Below the pieces are notes generated by a model. The model saw only the letters and a list, made by a program, of their open reading frames with translations, had not been told where the DNA came from and did no database searches. From Actinomycetes bacterium (GTDB lineage: Bacteria > Actinomycetota > Acidimicrobiia > Acidimicrobiales > GCA-2861595): a stretch of DNA of 61,946 bases. Where the stretch lies: contig JAHFUS010000013.1 of assembly GCA_023264975.1 (NCBI GenBank), forward strand, positions 1 to 61,946. Reading direction: 5' to 3'. This document shows, piece after piece, positions 1-8,892 of this stretch; the first letter of the stretch is position 1, and the number at the start of each line of letters is the position of its first letter. The position numbers were made by a program, and so were the translations under genes.

Positions 1-105
1 GCGGTTCACGAGGACGCCGGCCAGTACGACCGTGATGAGGGCCAATACCACGGAGAACGAGGCTTGGCCCCGTTCGCTCCGGGTACGCCACCACCGGTTT
101 GTCAT
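1..105 (-). CDS. TadE-like pilus/secretion protein, N-terminal part
   Basis: The first 35 codons of a gene that runs off the left edge. The start is ATG at 105-103, with an AGGGGAG ribosome site 8 bases upstream. The peptide opens with a basic, Trp/Arg-rich stretch, then a RGQAS motif leading into a hydrophobic segment (SVVLALITVVLAGVL). This is the usual layout of TadE/TadG-like or other Flp-pilus-associated proteins, whose class III leader precedes one membrane helix. It would be a membrane-anchored pseudopilin or Tad secretion component. Only the N-terminus is visible, so the family call is an inference from the leader and helix. Confidence 0.5.
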   Translation of the reverse strand, partial: MTNRWWRTRSERGQASFSVVLALITVVLAGVLVNR

Positions 106-583
106 GTGATCTCCCCTTCTCAGATGGACCGGGCACGCAGGGGCCGGCCTCCGGACCGCCGGTGTCGGCGGAAAATGGAGGAGCCCCTTGCGAGTGAAAA
201 GACAGCTACGGGCACAAGAAAATTCGCGTCACTTTTCTCACGTCGAAACGACCGATGTCCGTTTCATTAGCTCAATGCGGTCCTGACCTGCTCCTTCCTT
301 TCCGATCGTTGCCCATCCCCTCGGCGCATGTCGTCAGAGCCTTAGTCGCCTTTTGCCGCAGGCCGAATGTCCCGCCTGGTCGGGCCGGCACGATCGGACC
401 GGCGCGTACTCTCCCGGCTTCGTTCTACATAGGTCCGCCCCATGTAGTCACAGACTTCCTGTGGACCGGTGGGAGGACAGCGGGACGCGTCTTTTTCCAG
501 TTACCGTCATCCGCGCCGTAGGTCAGAGTCGAACAGCGCCCGGGGGAGAACCTGACCCGCCAGTGTGAAGGAGGTCTGCCCCG
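106..583. other. Intergenic region with divergent promoters
   Basis: A 478-bp stretch with no convincing gene. It separates the divergent pilus-like gene and the MerR-like gene. Parts are clearly more AT-rich than the surroundings (about 190-270), as expected of a promoter region. I saw no riboswitch consensus; I looked for a c-di-GMP-I type aptamer because of the pilus-like gene and did not find one. A strong AAGGAGG at 568-574 belongs to the downstream gene. Confidence 0.4.
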
Positions 584-1342
584 GTGGCCATGGACAACCG
601 ATCGCCCGATGATGCGCTCGTCGATCCTGTCCACGTGCCGGTGGGTCTCCACGAAGCGAAGGCTCGGGTGGGGGGCGAGTACTCCGGGCCCGAAGCGGCG
701 GACCTGGCCGGCATCAGCTACCGACAACTCGACTACTGGGCCCGGCGCGAGTGGGTCGTGCCGTCGAGAGTCGACTGTGAAGGCGTGCAGCGCCGGGTGT
801 ACACCACGGCCGACATCGTCCGCCTTGGCGCCCTCGGCCACCTCGGCCGCTCACATATCGACGTGGCCACATACGGCAAAGCCACCGGCCGCCTCCGGGT
901 GTCCGACGCCATGGGCGATCTCGTCGTATGGGCCATCCATGATGAGACCGTCCTGCTGGCCAGCCCCAAGGACCTTCGCCGGGTGACGAGCAAGCCCGGC
1001 CGCTATGTGATCTTCGACCCGGCGCCGCTGCTTCGCAGCCTCGGCCGCCGTCAGGCCGAGACCACCGCGGTCAAGCCCAAGCGGAGGACGTTCACGGCGG
1101 CCTACAAGCTGGGCGTGCTGGCGGAGTACGAGCGCATCAGCGAACCGGGAGCCAAGGGGGCACTCCTGCGCCGCGAGGGACTGCACACGTCCCACCTCGT
1201 CGCCTGGCGGCGTGGCCGGGAGGCCGGCGAACTGGCGCCGGCGGCGCGCCGGACCGGTCCCCAGCGTCGCGCTCCGGCTGTGGCTCAGCGGCGGAGCCGC
1301 TACAACGACGCAGTCGTCGCGGCGAACGTCCGGCCGGCCTGA
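584..1342 (+). CDS. MerR-like regulator fused to an IS3 OrfA-type helix-turn-helix
   Basis: A 252-residue protein, GTG start with AAGGAGG 9 bases upstream (an ATG two codons later has poor spacing). Residues 33-80 are a MerR-type winged helix (YSGPEAADLAGISYRQLDYW), followed by about 80 residues resembling the effector part of small actinobacterial MerR proteins. Residues about 167-215 (RRTFTAAYKL through LLRREGLHTSHLVAWRRGR) closely resemble the N-terminal HTH of IS3-family OrfA transposases. The join is in frame without a linker gene. It may be a domesticated fusion, or a MerR gene whose 3' end was replaced by an IS remnant. The basic tail after residue 215 looks like random read-through. 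DNA binding is likely; target unknown. Confidence 0.65.
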   Translation: MAMDNRSPDDALVDPVHVPVGLHEAKARVGGEYSGPEAADLAGISYRQLDYWARREWVVPSRVDCEGVQRRVYTTADIVRLGALGHLGRSHIDVATYGKATGRLRVSDAMGDLVVWAIHDETVLLASPKDLRRVTSKPGRYVIFDPAPLLRSLGRRQAETTAVKPKRRTFTAAYKLGVLAEYERISEPGAKGALLRREGLHTSHLVAWRRGREAGELAPAARRTGPQRRAPAVAQRRSRYNDAVVAANVRPA

Positions 1343-1395
1343 CCGCTCCTCGGGCTACGACTTCCAGGTGTCGTCGTTGCGGCCGTGGAACGCCC

Positions 1396-2067
1396 CTACG
1401 GCTCGGCCGCAGGCGGAGACGCCCGCCGGCGCTGGTCCGCCCGCTCGAGGATCGCCCTGTTGTCGGCCGCCATCGCCTCGAGAACGCCGACGTCGGGCGT
1501 AGCCGTCCTGATGTCGTCCGGCCACGTCTCCACGGTCGCGGCGGCCCGGTCGGCCCACAGCTCCACCATGTTGAGGAAGTCCTGGAGGAACTGCCCGGTG
1601 AGGAGGATCCAGGGCAGGCGCTCCGGGTAGGGGCCCCGCCCCTCCAGGTACTCGCCGGTGATGTGAACGCCCAGGGTGGCCTGTGCCTCGGTCCACGCCC
1701 GGACCAGGCCGATGGTGGCCAGCAGGTCGTCCTTCGTCCCGTGCTCGGCGAAGAAGACCTTGATGAGCAACTCGAACTCCAGGACGGGCGGAGCGCCGGC
1801 CAGCGGCAGCCATCTCGAAAGCGCCTGTCGCCCATCGTCGGTGATCGAGTACACCGTGCGCCGGCGCTTCCCCACAGATTCCCGATCAGCCGTCGCCAGA
1901 CCGAGGGCCACGAGTTTCTTGGGCTCCTCGTAGAGCTTGCTCTCGGCGCGGGGCCAGAACTGGCCGAGGGCCCGCCCCATCTGCTGCGCCAGCTCATAGG
2001 TGGTCCATGGCTTCAGGGCCAGGAGGCCGAGGATGGCATAAGACGTGGTAGTCAGTCCGTGGGCCAT
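1396..2067 (-). CDS. PadR family transcriptional regulator
   Basis: A 223-residue protein. The N-terminal winged helix (residues 8-80: TTSYAILGLLALKPWTTYEL, then the wing RRRTVYSITDDGRQAL) is typical of PadR repressors. The C-terminal half (from about residue 95) is the helical dimerisation domain (Vir_act_alpha_C type). The ATG at 2067 has GGAGG just upstream; longer in-frame starts would run through the operator. It is divergent from a SAM methyltransferase, and a large dyad covers both promoters, so it probably represses itself and that gene in response to an unknown small molecule. Confidence 0.85.
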   Translation of the reverse strand: MAHGLTTTSYAILGLLALKPWTTYELAQQMGRALGQFWPRAESKLYEEPKKLVALGLATADRESVGKRRRTVYSITDDGRQALSRWLPLAGAPPVLEFELLIKVFFAEHGTKDDLLATIGLVRAWTEAQATLGVHITGEYLEGRGPYPERLPWILLTGQFLQDFLNMVELWADRAAATVETWPDDIRTATPDVGVLEAMAADNRAILERADQRRRASPPAAEP

Positions 2068-2075
2068 TTGACATC

Positions 2076-2110
2076 CTCCCTTTGGGAGTATATAGTATTC
2101 CCAAAGGGAG
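2076..2110. promoter_or_regulatory. PadR operator overlapping divergent promoters
   Basis: Perfect 12-bp inverted repeat CTCCCTTTGGGA (2076-2087) and its complement (2099-2110), separated by 11 bases containing TATAGTAT. Each arm is itself a palindrome (TCCC-TTT-GGGA), so there are two dyads about 22 bp apart, two helical turns. It lies between the PadR start (2067) and the methyltransferase start (2129) and overlaps the PadR Shine-Dalgarno sequence. It is most likely the PadR binding site. Confidence 0.75.
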
Positions 2111-2128
2111 CGTAAGAAAAGGGGAAGC

Positions 2129-2971
2129 ATGTCGACCATCGCCAATGTCGAGATGGCCGCCGCATGGGACGGCGAGGAGGGCGACCGCTGGACCGAGCAG
2201 GCGGACCGTTACGAGGCGGCCGGACGGCGGCTGTGGGCGCGGCTGGTCGAGGTCAGCGGCGTCACCGCCGGCCGCCGGGTGCTCGACATCGGGTGCGGCA
2301 CCGGGAAGTCAACGCGTGACGTGGCCCACCTGGCCGCACCCGGCGCCGTCCTCGGCGTGGACCTCTCGGCCCGGATGCTCGACGAGGCCCGGGCCCGCAG
2401 CGCGGCCGAGGGGCTCACGAACGTGCGCTTCGAGCGGGTCGACGCACAGGTGCACCCCTTCGAGGAAGCGGCGTTCGACGTCGTGATCAGCTCGTTCGGG
2501 GCCATGTTCTTCAACGACAGGGCCGCCGCCTTCGCCAACCTCGCCCGGGCCGTGCGCTCCGGCGGGACCCTGGCCATGCTGGCCTGGCGGGAGCTGGCCG
2601 ACAACGAGTGGTTGCTGGCGATCCGCGATGCCCTGGCCGCCGGGCGCACGCTGCCCGTCCCGCCGGCAGGTGGAGTCGGCCCCTTCGGTCTGGCCGACAG
2701 CGACGACGCGGCCGCCGTGATCGGCGGCGCCGGCTTCACCGACGTGGCGTTCACCGCCGTGGACCATCCCATCGAGATCGGCGCCGACGCGGACGCCGCG
2801 TTTGCCTTCGCAAGCACCATGGGAATCGTGAAGGGCCTCACCCAGGACCTTGACGAGGAGACGCGCGCGTCCGCCCTGACGCGTCTGCGCGCAGTGCTGG
2901 CCGACCACCAAACCGGCGAAGGCGTGCTGTTCGGTGCCGCGGCCTGGTTGATCACCGCCCGCCGGGCCTGA
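2129..2971 (+). CDS. class I SAM-dependent methyltransferase
   Basis: A 280-residue methyltransferase of the UbiE/COQ5-like type. Motif I is VLDIGCGTG (residues 51-59), followed by an acidic loop (GVDLSARMLDEAR) and the post-motif region VVISSFGAMFFND. It probably methylates a small molecule in the cytosol; the substrate cannot be read from sequence. The ATG follows AAGGGGAAG. It is divergent from the PadR gene across the dyad at 2076-2110, which suggests it is the main PadR target, perhaps a detoxification or resistance methylation. Confidence 0.85.
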   Translation: MSTIANVEMAAAWDGEEGDRWTEQADRYEAAGRRLWARLVEVSGVTAGRRVLDIGCGTGKSTRDVAHLAAPGAVLGVDLSARMLDEARARSAAEGLTNVRFERVDAQVHPFEEAAFDVVISSFGAMFFNDRAAAFANLARAVRSGGTLAMLAWRELADNEWLLAIRDALAAGRTLPVPPAGGVGPFGLADSDDAAAVIGGAGFTDVAFTAVDHPIEIGADADAAFAFASTMGIVKGLTQDLDEETRASALTRLRAVLADHQTGEGVLFGAAAWLITARRA

Positions 2972-3013
2972 CGAGTCGCCGCAACATTCGGCGGCCTGAC
3001 AGGCCCTTCGGCG

Positions 3014-4165
3014 TCAGTCGAGGCCGTGGAGGGGGAAGACGAGCCGACGGAGATCGGCGACCACCCCGTGCACGGCAGCCCAGTCGCCCGCCGGGCCCTG
3101 CACCGCCGGCTCCGAGAGCCGGGATGGCAGTGCCCGGCCCGTCTCCGCACCCGCCCGTTCCAGCCAGTTCGCCGGCAGCTCGTCGGGCACGCTGACTCCT
3201 GCCATCTCGGAGAAGTAGATCGTCCACGCTCTCGGCACCACCGCCGCCCACTGGTAACCGCCGCCCCCCATGGCCACCCACCGGCCCCCAGCCGCCTTGT
3301 GGGCCAGGTCGTGCAGAATCGACGCCGTCCGGCGATAGGCGGCGGTCGTGAGCATGAGGTTGGCAAGCGGGTCGCTGTGGTGGGTATCGCAGCCCAATTG
3401 GGTGACAAGGACCTCGGGCACCCAGGCCTCCACGAGCGGCACAGCCACGCTGCGGAATGCCTCCAGCCAGAGCTCCTCGCCCGTGAATGGGGGCAGGGGG
3501 ATGTTGACGGCGGTACCCCGTGCATCGCCGCTGCCGATCTCGTCGACGGACCCGGTGCCGGGGAACAGAGTCGCCCCGGACTGGTGGACCGAGACGGTGA
3601 GAACCCTCGGGTCGTCGTAGAAGATGGCCTGCGGGCCGTCACCGTGGTGGACGTCGACGTCCACGTACGCGACCCGTTCGGCGCCGTGATCGAGCAGCCA
3701 GGCGATGGCGACGGCCGGGTCGTCGTACACGCAGAAGCCGCTGGCGCGTGCGGGCATGGCGTGATGGAGCCCGCCTGCCGGGTTGAAGGCGTGCTCGGCC
3801 CGGCCCGACCACACCGCCTCGGCCGCCATCAGGCTGGCGCCGGCGGCGCGCGCCGACGCCTCGTGCATCTGAGGGAAGATCGGGTTGTCGCCCGGCCCGA
3901 AGCCGAACTCCCACCAGGGCCCCTTCTCGCCGTGGCCCGCCTGCCGCACGGCGTCGACGTAGCGCTCGCTGTGCACCAGAAGCAGTTCGTCGTCGGTCGC
4001 TGTCCTGGCCGGCGTCTCCAGCACTCGGTCACCGTCGATCAGACCGTAGGCGTGGATCAGTTCCCTGGTGAGGATGACCCGGGAAAAGCGCAGCGGGTGC
4101 TGGGGGCCCAGGTCGTATACGGGCGCATCATCGCCGTACCAGACCAGCTCGACCCGGGCGCTCAC
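3014..4165 (-). CDS. acuC: histone deacetylase family protein, AcuC-like
   Basis: A 383-residue arginase-fold deacetylase. The HDAC signature is intact: the GGLHHA histidine pair (residues 134-135), the zinc-site strand YVDVDVHHGDG (167-177), GCDTHHSDPL with a further zinc aspartate, and MGGGGY near the end with the catalytic-site tyrosine. AcuC proteins remove acetyl groups from lysines, classically those of acetyl-CoA synthetase, so it probably reverses protein acetylation. The length fits the family. It lies last in a run of minus-strand genes, 88 bp from corA, and may be independently transcribed. Confidence 0.9.
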   Translation of the reverse strand: MSARVELVWYGDDAPVYDLGPQHPLRFSRVILTRELIHAYGLIDGDRVLETPARTATDDELLLVHSERYVDAVRQAGHGEKGPWWEFGFGPGDNPIFPQMHEASARAAGASLMAAEAVWSGRAEHAFNPAGGLHHAMPARASGFCVYDDPAVAIAWLLDHGAERVAYVDVDVHHGDGPQAIFYDDPRVLTVSVHQSGATLFPGTGSVDEIGSGDARGTAVNIPLPPFTGEELWLEAFRSVAVPLVEAWVPEVLVTQLGCDTHHSDPLANLMLTTAAYRRTASILHDLAHKAAGGRWVAMGGGGYQWAAVVPRAWTIYFSEMAGVSVPDELPANWLERAGAETGRALPSRLSEPAVQGPAGDWAAVHGVVADLRRLVFPLHGLD

Positions 4166-4253
4166 AGGACACTGTTGAGCGGCGGGCGGTGCAGGTGCAT
4201 TCGTCGTTCACCCTACGCCCGGCGCCCAGTCGGTTCCCGTCCCGCCGGGCGGC

Positions 4254-5207
4254 TCAAAGCCAGTCCTTGCGCTTGAAGTACTGGTACCCGAGGATCGTGA
4301 CGACTGCCATGAGCGACAGGGCGAACGGGTAGCCGTAGCGCCAGTGCAGCTCCGGCATGTGGTCGAAGTTCATGCCGTAGATGCCGGCCAGGAGGGTGGA
4401 AACGAGGAGGATGGCGCCCCACGAGGTCATGCGCTTCATGACCTCGTTCATGCGGTTCGACATCATCGCCAGGTTGGCGTCGACGGCGTTGCCAACCAGC
4501 TCACGATGGGCGTCGAGCTGGTCGACGACGCGCAGGACGTGGTCGTACACGTCCCGCATGTGGACGCGGGCCTTCTCGTCCACCGCCCCCACCTCGCCCC
4601 GCAGGATCGCCTGCACCACGTCGCGCAGCGGGACGACCACCCGCCGGAAGGCCACCAGCTTCCTGCGCACCTCGAAGAGCTGCTGGTGGATCTCGCCGGC
4701 ATCGGCGCCGAACGCCCTGAAGATCGTGCCCTCCACGTCGTCGAGCACGTCCTCGGTGGAGTCGGCGGAGGCGAAGTACCCGTCGACCAGCTCGTCGAGC
4801 AGCACGTAGAGCAGGAACCCCACGGTCGCCACGTCGGCCGTCATGCGCTCGAAGCGGGTGCGAGCGCCCTCGTTGTCCCAGGCCTTGCCGTCCTCGTCGT
4901 GCTCGCGCACGGTGACCAGCCAGTGTTCGCCGACGAAGAAGTCGACCTCCTGGAGGTCGTTGCTGTAGGCGACGACGAAGGCGTGGGTCGGGTACTGGTC
5001 GAGCTTCGGGCGCTGGTGGTGCTTGCGCACGTCCTCCATGGCCAGCGGATGGAGGTTGAACTGCTCCTCGAGGCACGCCAGGTCGTCCTCGTCGGGCTCC
5101 ACCAGGTCGACCCAGAGCAGGCCGTCGCAGCCATCAGCCAGCTTGGCGATCTCCTTGGGATCGTGCTCGCTGGCCTTCCCGCCGTGGTAGGTGCGGACCG
5201 CGATCAC
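4254..5207 (-). CDS. corA: CorA-type magnesium/cobalt transporter
   Basis: A 317-residue CorA protein. A long acidic, helical cytoplasmic N-terminal domain leads to the stalk helix and two C-terminal membrane helices. The selectivity-loop motif YGMNF sits at the end of the first helix, and the protein ends in a basic tail (FKRKDWL), both diagnostic. It forms pentameric channels for Mg2+ (also Co2+/Ni2+). The start is GTG. It lies 36 bp downstream of uppP on the same strand and may share its transcript. No Mg2+ sensor RNA is visible. Confidence 0.93.
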   Translation of the reverse strand: MIAVRTYHGGKASEHDPKEIAKLADGCDGLLWVDLVEPDEDDLACLEEQFNLHPLAMEDVRKHHQRPKLDQYPTHAFVVAYSNDLQEVDFFVGEHWLVTVREHDEDGKAWDNEGARTRFERMTADVATVGFLLYVLLDELVDGYFASADSTEDVLDDVEGTIFRAFGADAGEIHQQLFEVRRKLVAFRRVVVPLRDVVQAILRGEVGAVDEKARVHMRDVYDHVLRVVDQLDAHRELVGNAVDANLAMMSNRMNEVMKRMTSWGAILLVSTLLAGIYGMNFDHMPELHWRYGYPFALSLMAVVTILGYQYFKRKDWL

Positions 5208-5243
5208 ACGTCACGGTAACCGCTGGCGAAACCGGCCCTGTGG

Positions 5244-6077
5244 CTACCGGAACGACGAAGCGGCGATGCCCACGACGGCCAGGCCGGCCATCACCCGGTA
5301 GATCACGAACGGGGTGAACGAGCGCGACCGCACCAGACGGAGCAGCGCCCACACGGCCACGAACCCCGTGACCGCCGACGCGGCCATCCCCCAGGCGAAA
5401 GCGGGACCGAACCCGGCCGGGATGCCCCCACCGGTGAACACCTTGGCACCCTTGTAGACGCCCACGCCGCCGATGAGGGGCAGGGCCATGAGGAACGAGA
5501 TCCGGGCGGCGGCGTCGCGGGTCAGGCCCAGCCGGCGGCCCATCGAGATGGTGGCGCCCGACCGGGAGACGCCCGGTTGGAGGGCGCACGCCTGAGCCAG
5601 CCCCATGAGCAGTGCCTGGCGGGTGCCGAAACCCTCCTCCCCCTTGTCCCCCGGCAGGTGGTCGGCTGCGTAGAGGACCAGGCCGAACACGACGAGCATC
5701 ACGCCGATCAGCCACTCGGAGCTCAGATGCTCCTCGACGGTGGAGTCGAGCACGACACCGATCAAGCCGGCCGGCATCGAGGAGAGCAGCAGGAGCCACG
5801 CCATCCGCTCGTCCGGCTCGCTCACCGAGCGCGTGCGCAGCGACCGCCAGGCGGCCCCGGCGAACCGGGCGATGTCGACCCGGAAGTAGGCCACTGCGCC
5901 TACGAACGTGCCGATGTGCAGGGCCACGTCGAACGTGCGGTTCAGGTCGGGATTGCGGGTGAGCTCGGTCCAGTCGAACAGCCAGGGCACCAGGATGAGG
6001 TGGCCGCTCGACGACACGGGCAGGAACTCGGTGAGCCCCTGGACGATGCCGAGGACGATGGCGTGGAGGATGGGCAC
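5244..6077 (-). CDS. uppP: undecaprenyl-diphosphatase (BacA/UppP)
   Basis: A 277-residue integral membrane phosphatase that recycles undecaprenyl diphosphate to the monophosphate for cell-wall synthesis; over-expression gives bacitracin resistance in known cases. Both family signatures are present: QGLTEFLPVSSSGH (residues 13-26) and QPGVSRSGATI in the second half, with about eight hydrophobic segments. The length is normal. The start is GTG and no clear ribosome site is seen. It follows pmbA by 39 bp on the same strand. Confidence 0.93.
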   Translation of the reverse strand: MPILHAIVLGIVQGLTEFLPVSSSGHLILVPWLFDWTELTRNPDLNRTFDVALHIGTFVGAVAYFRVDIARFAGAAWRSLRTRSVSEPDERMAWLLLLSSMPAGLIGVVLDSTVEEHLSSEWLIGVMLVVFGLVLYAADHLPGDKGEEGFGTRQALLMGLAQACALQPGVSRSGATISMGRRLGLTRDAAARISFLMALPLIGGVGVYKGAKVFTGGGIPAGFGPAFAWGMAASAVTGFVAVWALLRLVRSRSFTPFVIYRVMAGLAVVGIAASSFR

Positions 6078-6116
6078 TGGTCGAGGGAGGGACGGTGGAT
6101 CGGCGGCGTCGGGCCG

Positions 6117-7460
6117 CTACGCGCCGCTCATGCTCATGTCGGCGATGGCCAGCGTGACACCGGCTGCCGAACCCGGCAGCCACTCCAGGTCGTTGCCCAC
6201 CGCCACCACGTCGCGCAGCATGCGCTGGATGGTGGACGCGACCGTGATCTCCCGCACCGGCTCGGCCAGTTCGCCGTCGCGGATCATCAGGCCCTCGGCG
6301 CCCACCGAGAAGTCGCCGCTCACAGGGTTGACGCCCGAGTGGACGCCGCTGATGCCCTGCACCAGCAGGCCGTCGCCCACACGCTTCATGATCTCCTCCT
6401 GGCTCTCGGTGCCCGGCGTCAGGCTCAAGGCCCGGCAGCCCACACCGGGAGCCGACTTGAAGCCGCCCCGCACGGCCGACCCGGTCGAGGCCACGCCCGC
6501 CAGCCGGCCGGCGTGGGTGTCGTAGACGAAGCCGTGCAGCACGCCGTCACGGATAAGGACGTTGCGCCGGCACGCCAGCCCCTCGGCGTCGTACGCCGAT
6601 GCGCCGTAGGCGTCCGGGTTGGTCGGGTCGTCGACCAGCGACAGGAAGTCGACGGCCACGGCCTCCGCCACCCGGTTGGCGAACAGCGAGCGGCCCTTCA
6701 GGACCGACTCGCCGTTGAGGGTGCCGGCCAGGATGGAGAGCAGCGTCGTCGTGATGCGGTTGTCGAGCACCACGGTGAGGCGGGCCGAGGGCGGCTTGCG
6801 GGCGCCGAGCAGTCGGGTGGAGCGCTCCACCGCGTCGGCGGCCGCCTCCTCCATGTCGAGGTCGGCCGGGCTGCGGCCCACGGAGTACCCGCCGCCCGTC
6901 TGGGTCTCGTCGCCCTCGCCTGCCAGCGCGTAGGCGGACACATGGCATCCGGTGCGCCTGGTGGTGGCGGCGATGCCGGTGCTGGTGGCCACGGCCGACT
7001 CGGACGCGCCGTCGCCGTAGTTGGCCGACTCGACCGAGCGGATGCGGGCGTCGCCGGCCCACACCCGACGCTCCAGATCGAGGGCCAGATCGATCTTAGC
7101 CTGGGTTCCGAAGGCGGCCAGATCGTCACGCCACAGGTCGAGGTCCGCGACCGGCACGCCGTCGGGGACGGCCAGGCCGAGGTACTCGTCGACCGTGCCG
7201 AAAGCGGCGTTGTCACGGGCCTCGGCGAGCGTCTCGGATACGACCGACATGTCGAGCGAGCCGGCGTAGGCGAACCCCTGACGTCCGTCGGCGATGACCC
7301 TGATGCCAACGCCCGCGGACGTGGCCGACGACAGTGACTCGATCTCGCCGCCGTAGATCACCACGTCGGTGTCGGAACGGCGGCCCACGAAGGCCTCGAC
7401 CTGCTCGCCGCCGCGCGCCCACCCGGCCACACGGGTGGCCAGATCGAGAAGTTCGCTCAA
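6117..7460 (-). CDS. pmbA: TldE/PmbA-like metalloprotease partner
   Basis: A 447-residue protein of the TldD/PmbA family. It lacks the HExxxH zinc motif, as expected of the PmbA (TldE) subunit, which pairs with TldD to cleave unfolded or modified peptides (for example microcin precursors, CcdA). Shared family elements include GVGIRVIADGRQGFAYAG near the N-terminus and GVSSTGSAVRG-like and SGDFSVGAEG stretches near the end. The chosen TTG start (7460) overlaps the tldD stop as TTGA, so the two subunits are translationally coupled. An upstream ATG would lie inside tldD and adds a non-homologous basic tail. Confidence 0.9.
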   Translation of the reverse strand: MSELLDLATRVAGWARGGEQVEAFVGRRSDTDVVIYGGEIESLSSATSAGVGIRVIADGRQGFAYAGSLDMSVVSETLAEARDNAAFGTVDEYLGLAVPDGVPVADLDLWRDDLAAFGTQAKIDLALDLERRVWAGDARIRSVESANYGDGASESAVATSTGIAATTRRTGCHVSAYALAGEGDETQTGGGYSVGRSPADLDMEEAAADAVERSTRLLGARKPPSARLTVVLDNRITTTLLSILAGTLNGESVLKGRSLFANRVAEAVAVDFLSLVDDPTNPDAYGASAYDAEGLACRRNVLIRDGVLHGFVYDTHAGRLAGVASTGSAVRGGFKSAPGVGCRALSLTPGTESQEEIMKRVGDGLLVQGISGVHSGVNPVSGDFSVGAEGLMIRDGELAEPVREITVASTIQRMLRDVVAVGNDLEWLPGSAAGVTLAIADMSMSGA

Positions 7461-8857
7461 CGGGCTGTGCCGCCGACGGTGACGCCGGTGATCCGCAGGG
7501 TGGGCTGGCCCATGCCGACCGGCACGCTCTGACCGTTCTTGCCGCACATGCCGCCGCTGTCGGCCATGGCGAAGTCGCCTGCCACGGCGTCGATGTTGCG
7601 CAGCACCTCGGGGCCGTTGCCGATGAGATTGGCGTCACGCAGGGGGAGGGTGACCTCGCCGTCCTCGATGAGGTACGCCTCGGTCATGCCGAACACGAAG
7701 TCCCCGGTCGCCGGGGTGACCTGGCCGCCGCCCATCGACGCCACGTACACGCCGTGGGGCGTCTGGCGCACGATCTCGTCGGCGTCCTCGGTGCCGCCCA
7801 GCAGGTACGTGTTGGTCATCCGCACCATGGGCAGGTCCTGGTAGCTCTGGCGCCGGCCGTTGCCGGACGAGGGCCTGGCCGCCTTGCGGGAGCGCAGGAA
7901 GTCCCACATGTAGTCGGTGAGCATGCCCTTGTCGATGAGGACGTTGCGCTGGGCCGGGCGTCCCTCGTCATCGATCGAGAAGGCGCCCCACTCGCTGCCC
8001 ATGGTGCCGTCGTCGACCAGGGTGACGTGGGGGCCGGCGACCATGTCGCCCACCCGACCGTGGTAGACGGAGGACCGCTTCTCTATGTGGTCTGCCTCCA
8101 GGCCGTGGCCGCACGCCTCGTGGAACAGCACGGCGCCCCGGCCGGCGGCGATGACCACCGGCACCTTGCCACTGGGCGCGGGGCGGGCGGCCAGCTTGGC
8201 CAGCGCCCGGGCGACGGCTTTGGCCGCCACCTCGTCCACGTCGACGTCGTCGAAGATCTCGAAGCCCATGGTGCGGGCGACCGCCTCGTAGCCGGTCTGC
8301 ATACCGGTGTCGCCCATGGCCACAGCGGACACGCCGAAGCGGGTGCGCACCACCTCGTCGGCGGCCAGCAGGCCGTCGGAGTTGGCCACCTGTATGCACC
8401 GGCGGGAGTCGGCGTAGCCGGCGCTCACCTGCTTGACGGCCGACGAGCCCGACCCGGCCCGGGCGGCGTGATCGGCCCGCAGGAGCAGCTCGACCTTCCT
8501 CGACTTGGCCACCTCGTCGGGGCGGGTACGGACCTCGTAGGGGCGGGGGGCCGAGACAGCCGTCAGGGCGACGGTGCGCACGCCTCCGCCCCCGCCGCGA
8601 GCCGCCGCCCCGGCCGCCTCGGCGGCACGGCCCAGGCCGTCCTCGGAGAGGTCGCTGGTGTGGGCGAAGCCGGTGGTGTCACCCACCACCACGCGGATTC
8701 CGGCGCCCCGGTCGCGCCCCGAGGTGAGCTCCTCGACCTTGCGGTCGTCGAGGCGGGCGGACGAGGTGCGCTTGTCCTCCACGAACACCTCGGCGAAGTC
8801 GCCGCCGGTGCGGAGAGCGGTGCCGAGGGCGCGCTGGAGCACTTCGGGTTCGAGCAC
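7457..8857 (-). CDS. tldD: TldD metalloprotease catalytic subunit
   Basis: A 466-residue TldD protein. The zinc-binding motif HEACGH (residues 246-251) is intact, followed by GLEAD. The N-terminal domain has the family stretch GIRVVVGDTTGFAHTSDL and the C-terminus has GDFVFGMTEAYLIEDGE. With PmbA it makes a heterodimeric peptidase in the cytosol that trims unstructured peptides and matures or inactivates ribosomal peptide products. The start is GTG. Coupled to pmbA by a TTGA overlap. No peptide-natural-product cluster is seen nearby, so a housekeeping role is likely. Confidence 0.93.
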   Translation of the reverse strand: MLEPEVLQRALGTALRTGGDFAEVFVEDKRTSSARLDDRKVEELTSGRDRGAGIRVVVGDTTGFAHTSDLSEDGLGRAAEAAGAAARGGGGGVRTVALTAVSAPRPYEVRTRPDEVAKSRKVELLLRADHAARAGSGSSAVKQVSAGYADSRRCIQVANSDGLLAADEVVRTRFGVSAVAMGDTGMQTGYEAVARTMGFEIFDDVDVDEVAAKAVARALAKLAARPAPSGKVPVVIAAGRGAVLFHEACGHGLEADHIEKRSSVYHGRVGDMVAGPHVTLVDDGTMGSEWGAFSIDDEGRPAQRNVLIDKGMLTDYMWDFLRSRKAARPSSGNGRRQSYQDLPMVRMTNTYLLGGTEDADEIVRQTPHGVYVASMGGGQVTPATGDFVFGMTEAYLIEDGEVTLPLRDANLIGNGPEVLRNIDAVAGDFAMADSGGMCGKNGQSVPVGMGQPTLRITGVTVGGTAR

Positions 8858-8892
8858 CTTGGCAGCGTACCGCCCGCCCCCCGATGCGCCGC

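Noticed and set aside
106-583. c-di-GMP riboswitch before the pilus-like gene
   Set aside because: Neither of the conserved GEMM sequence blocks could be found on the minus strand.
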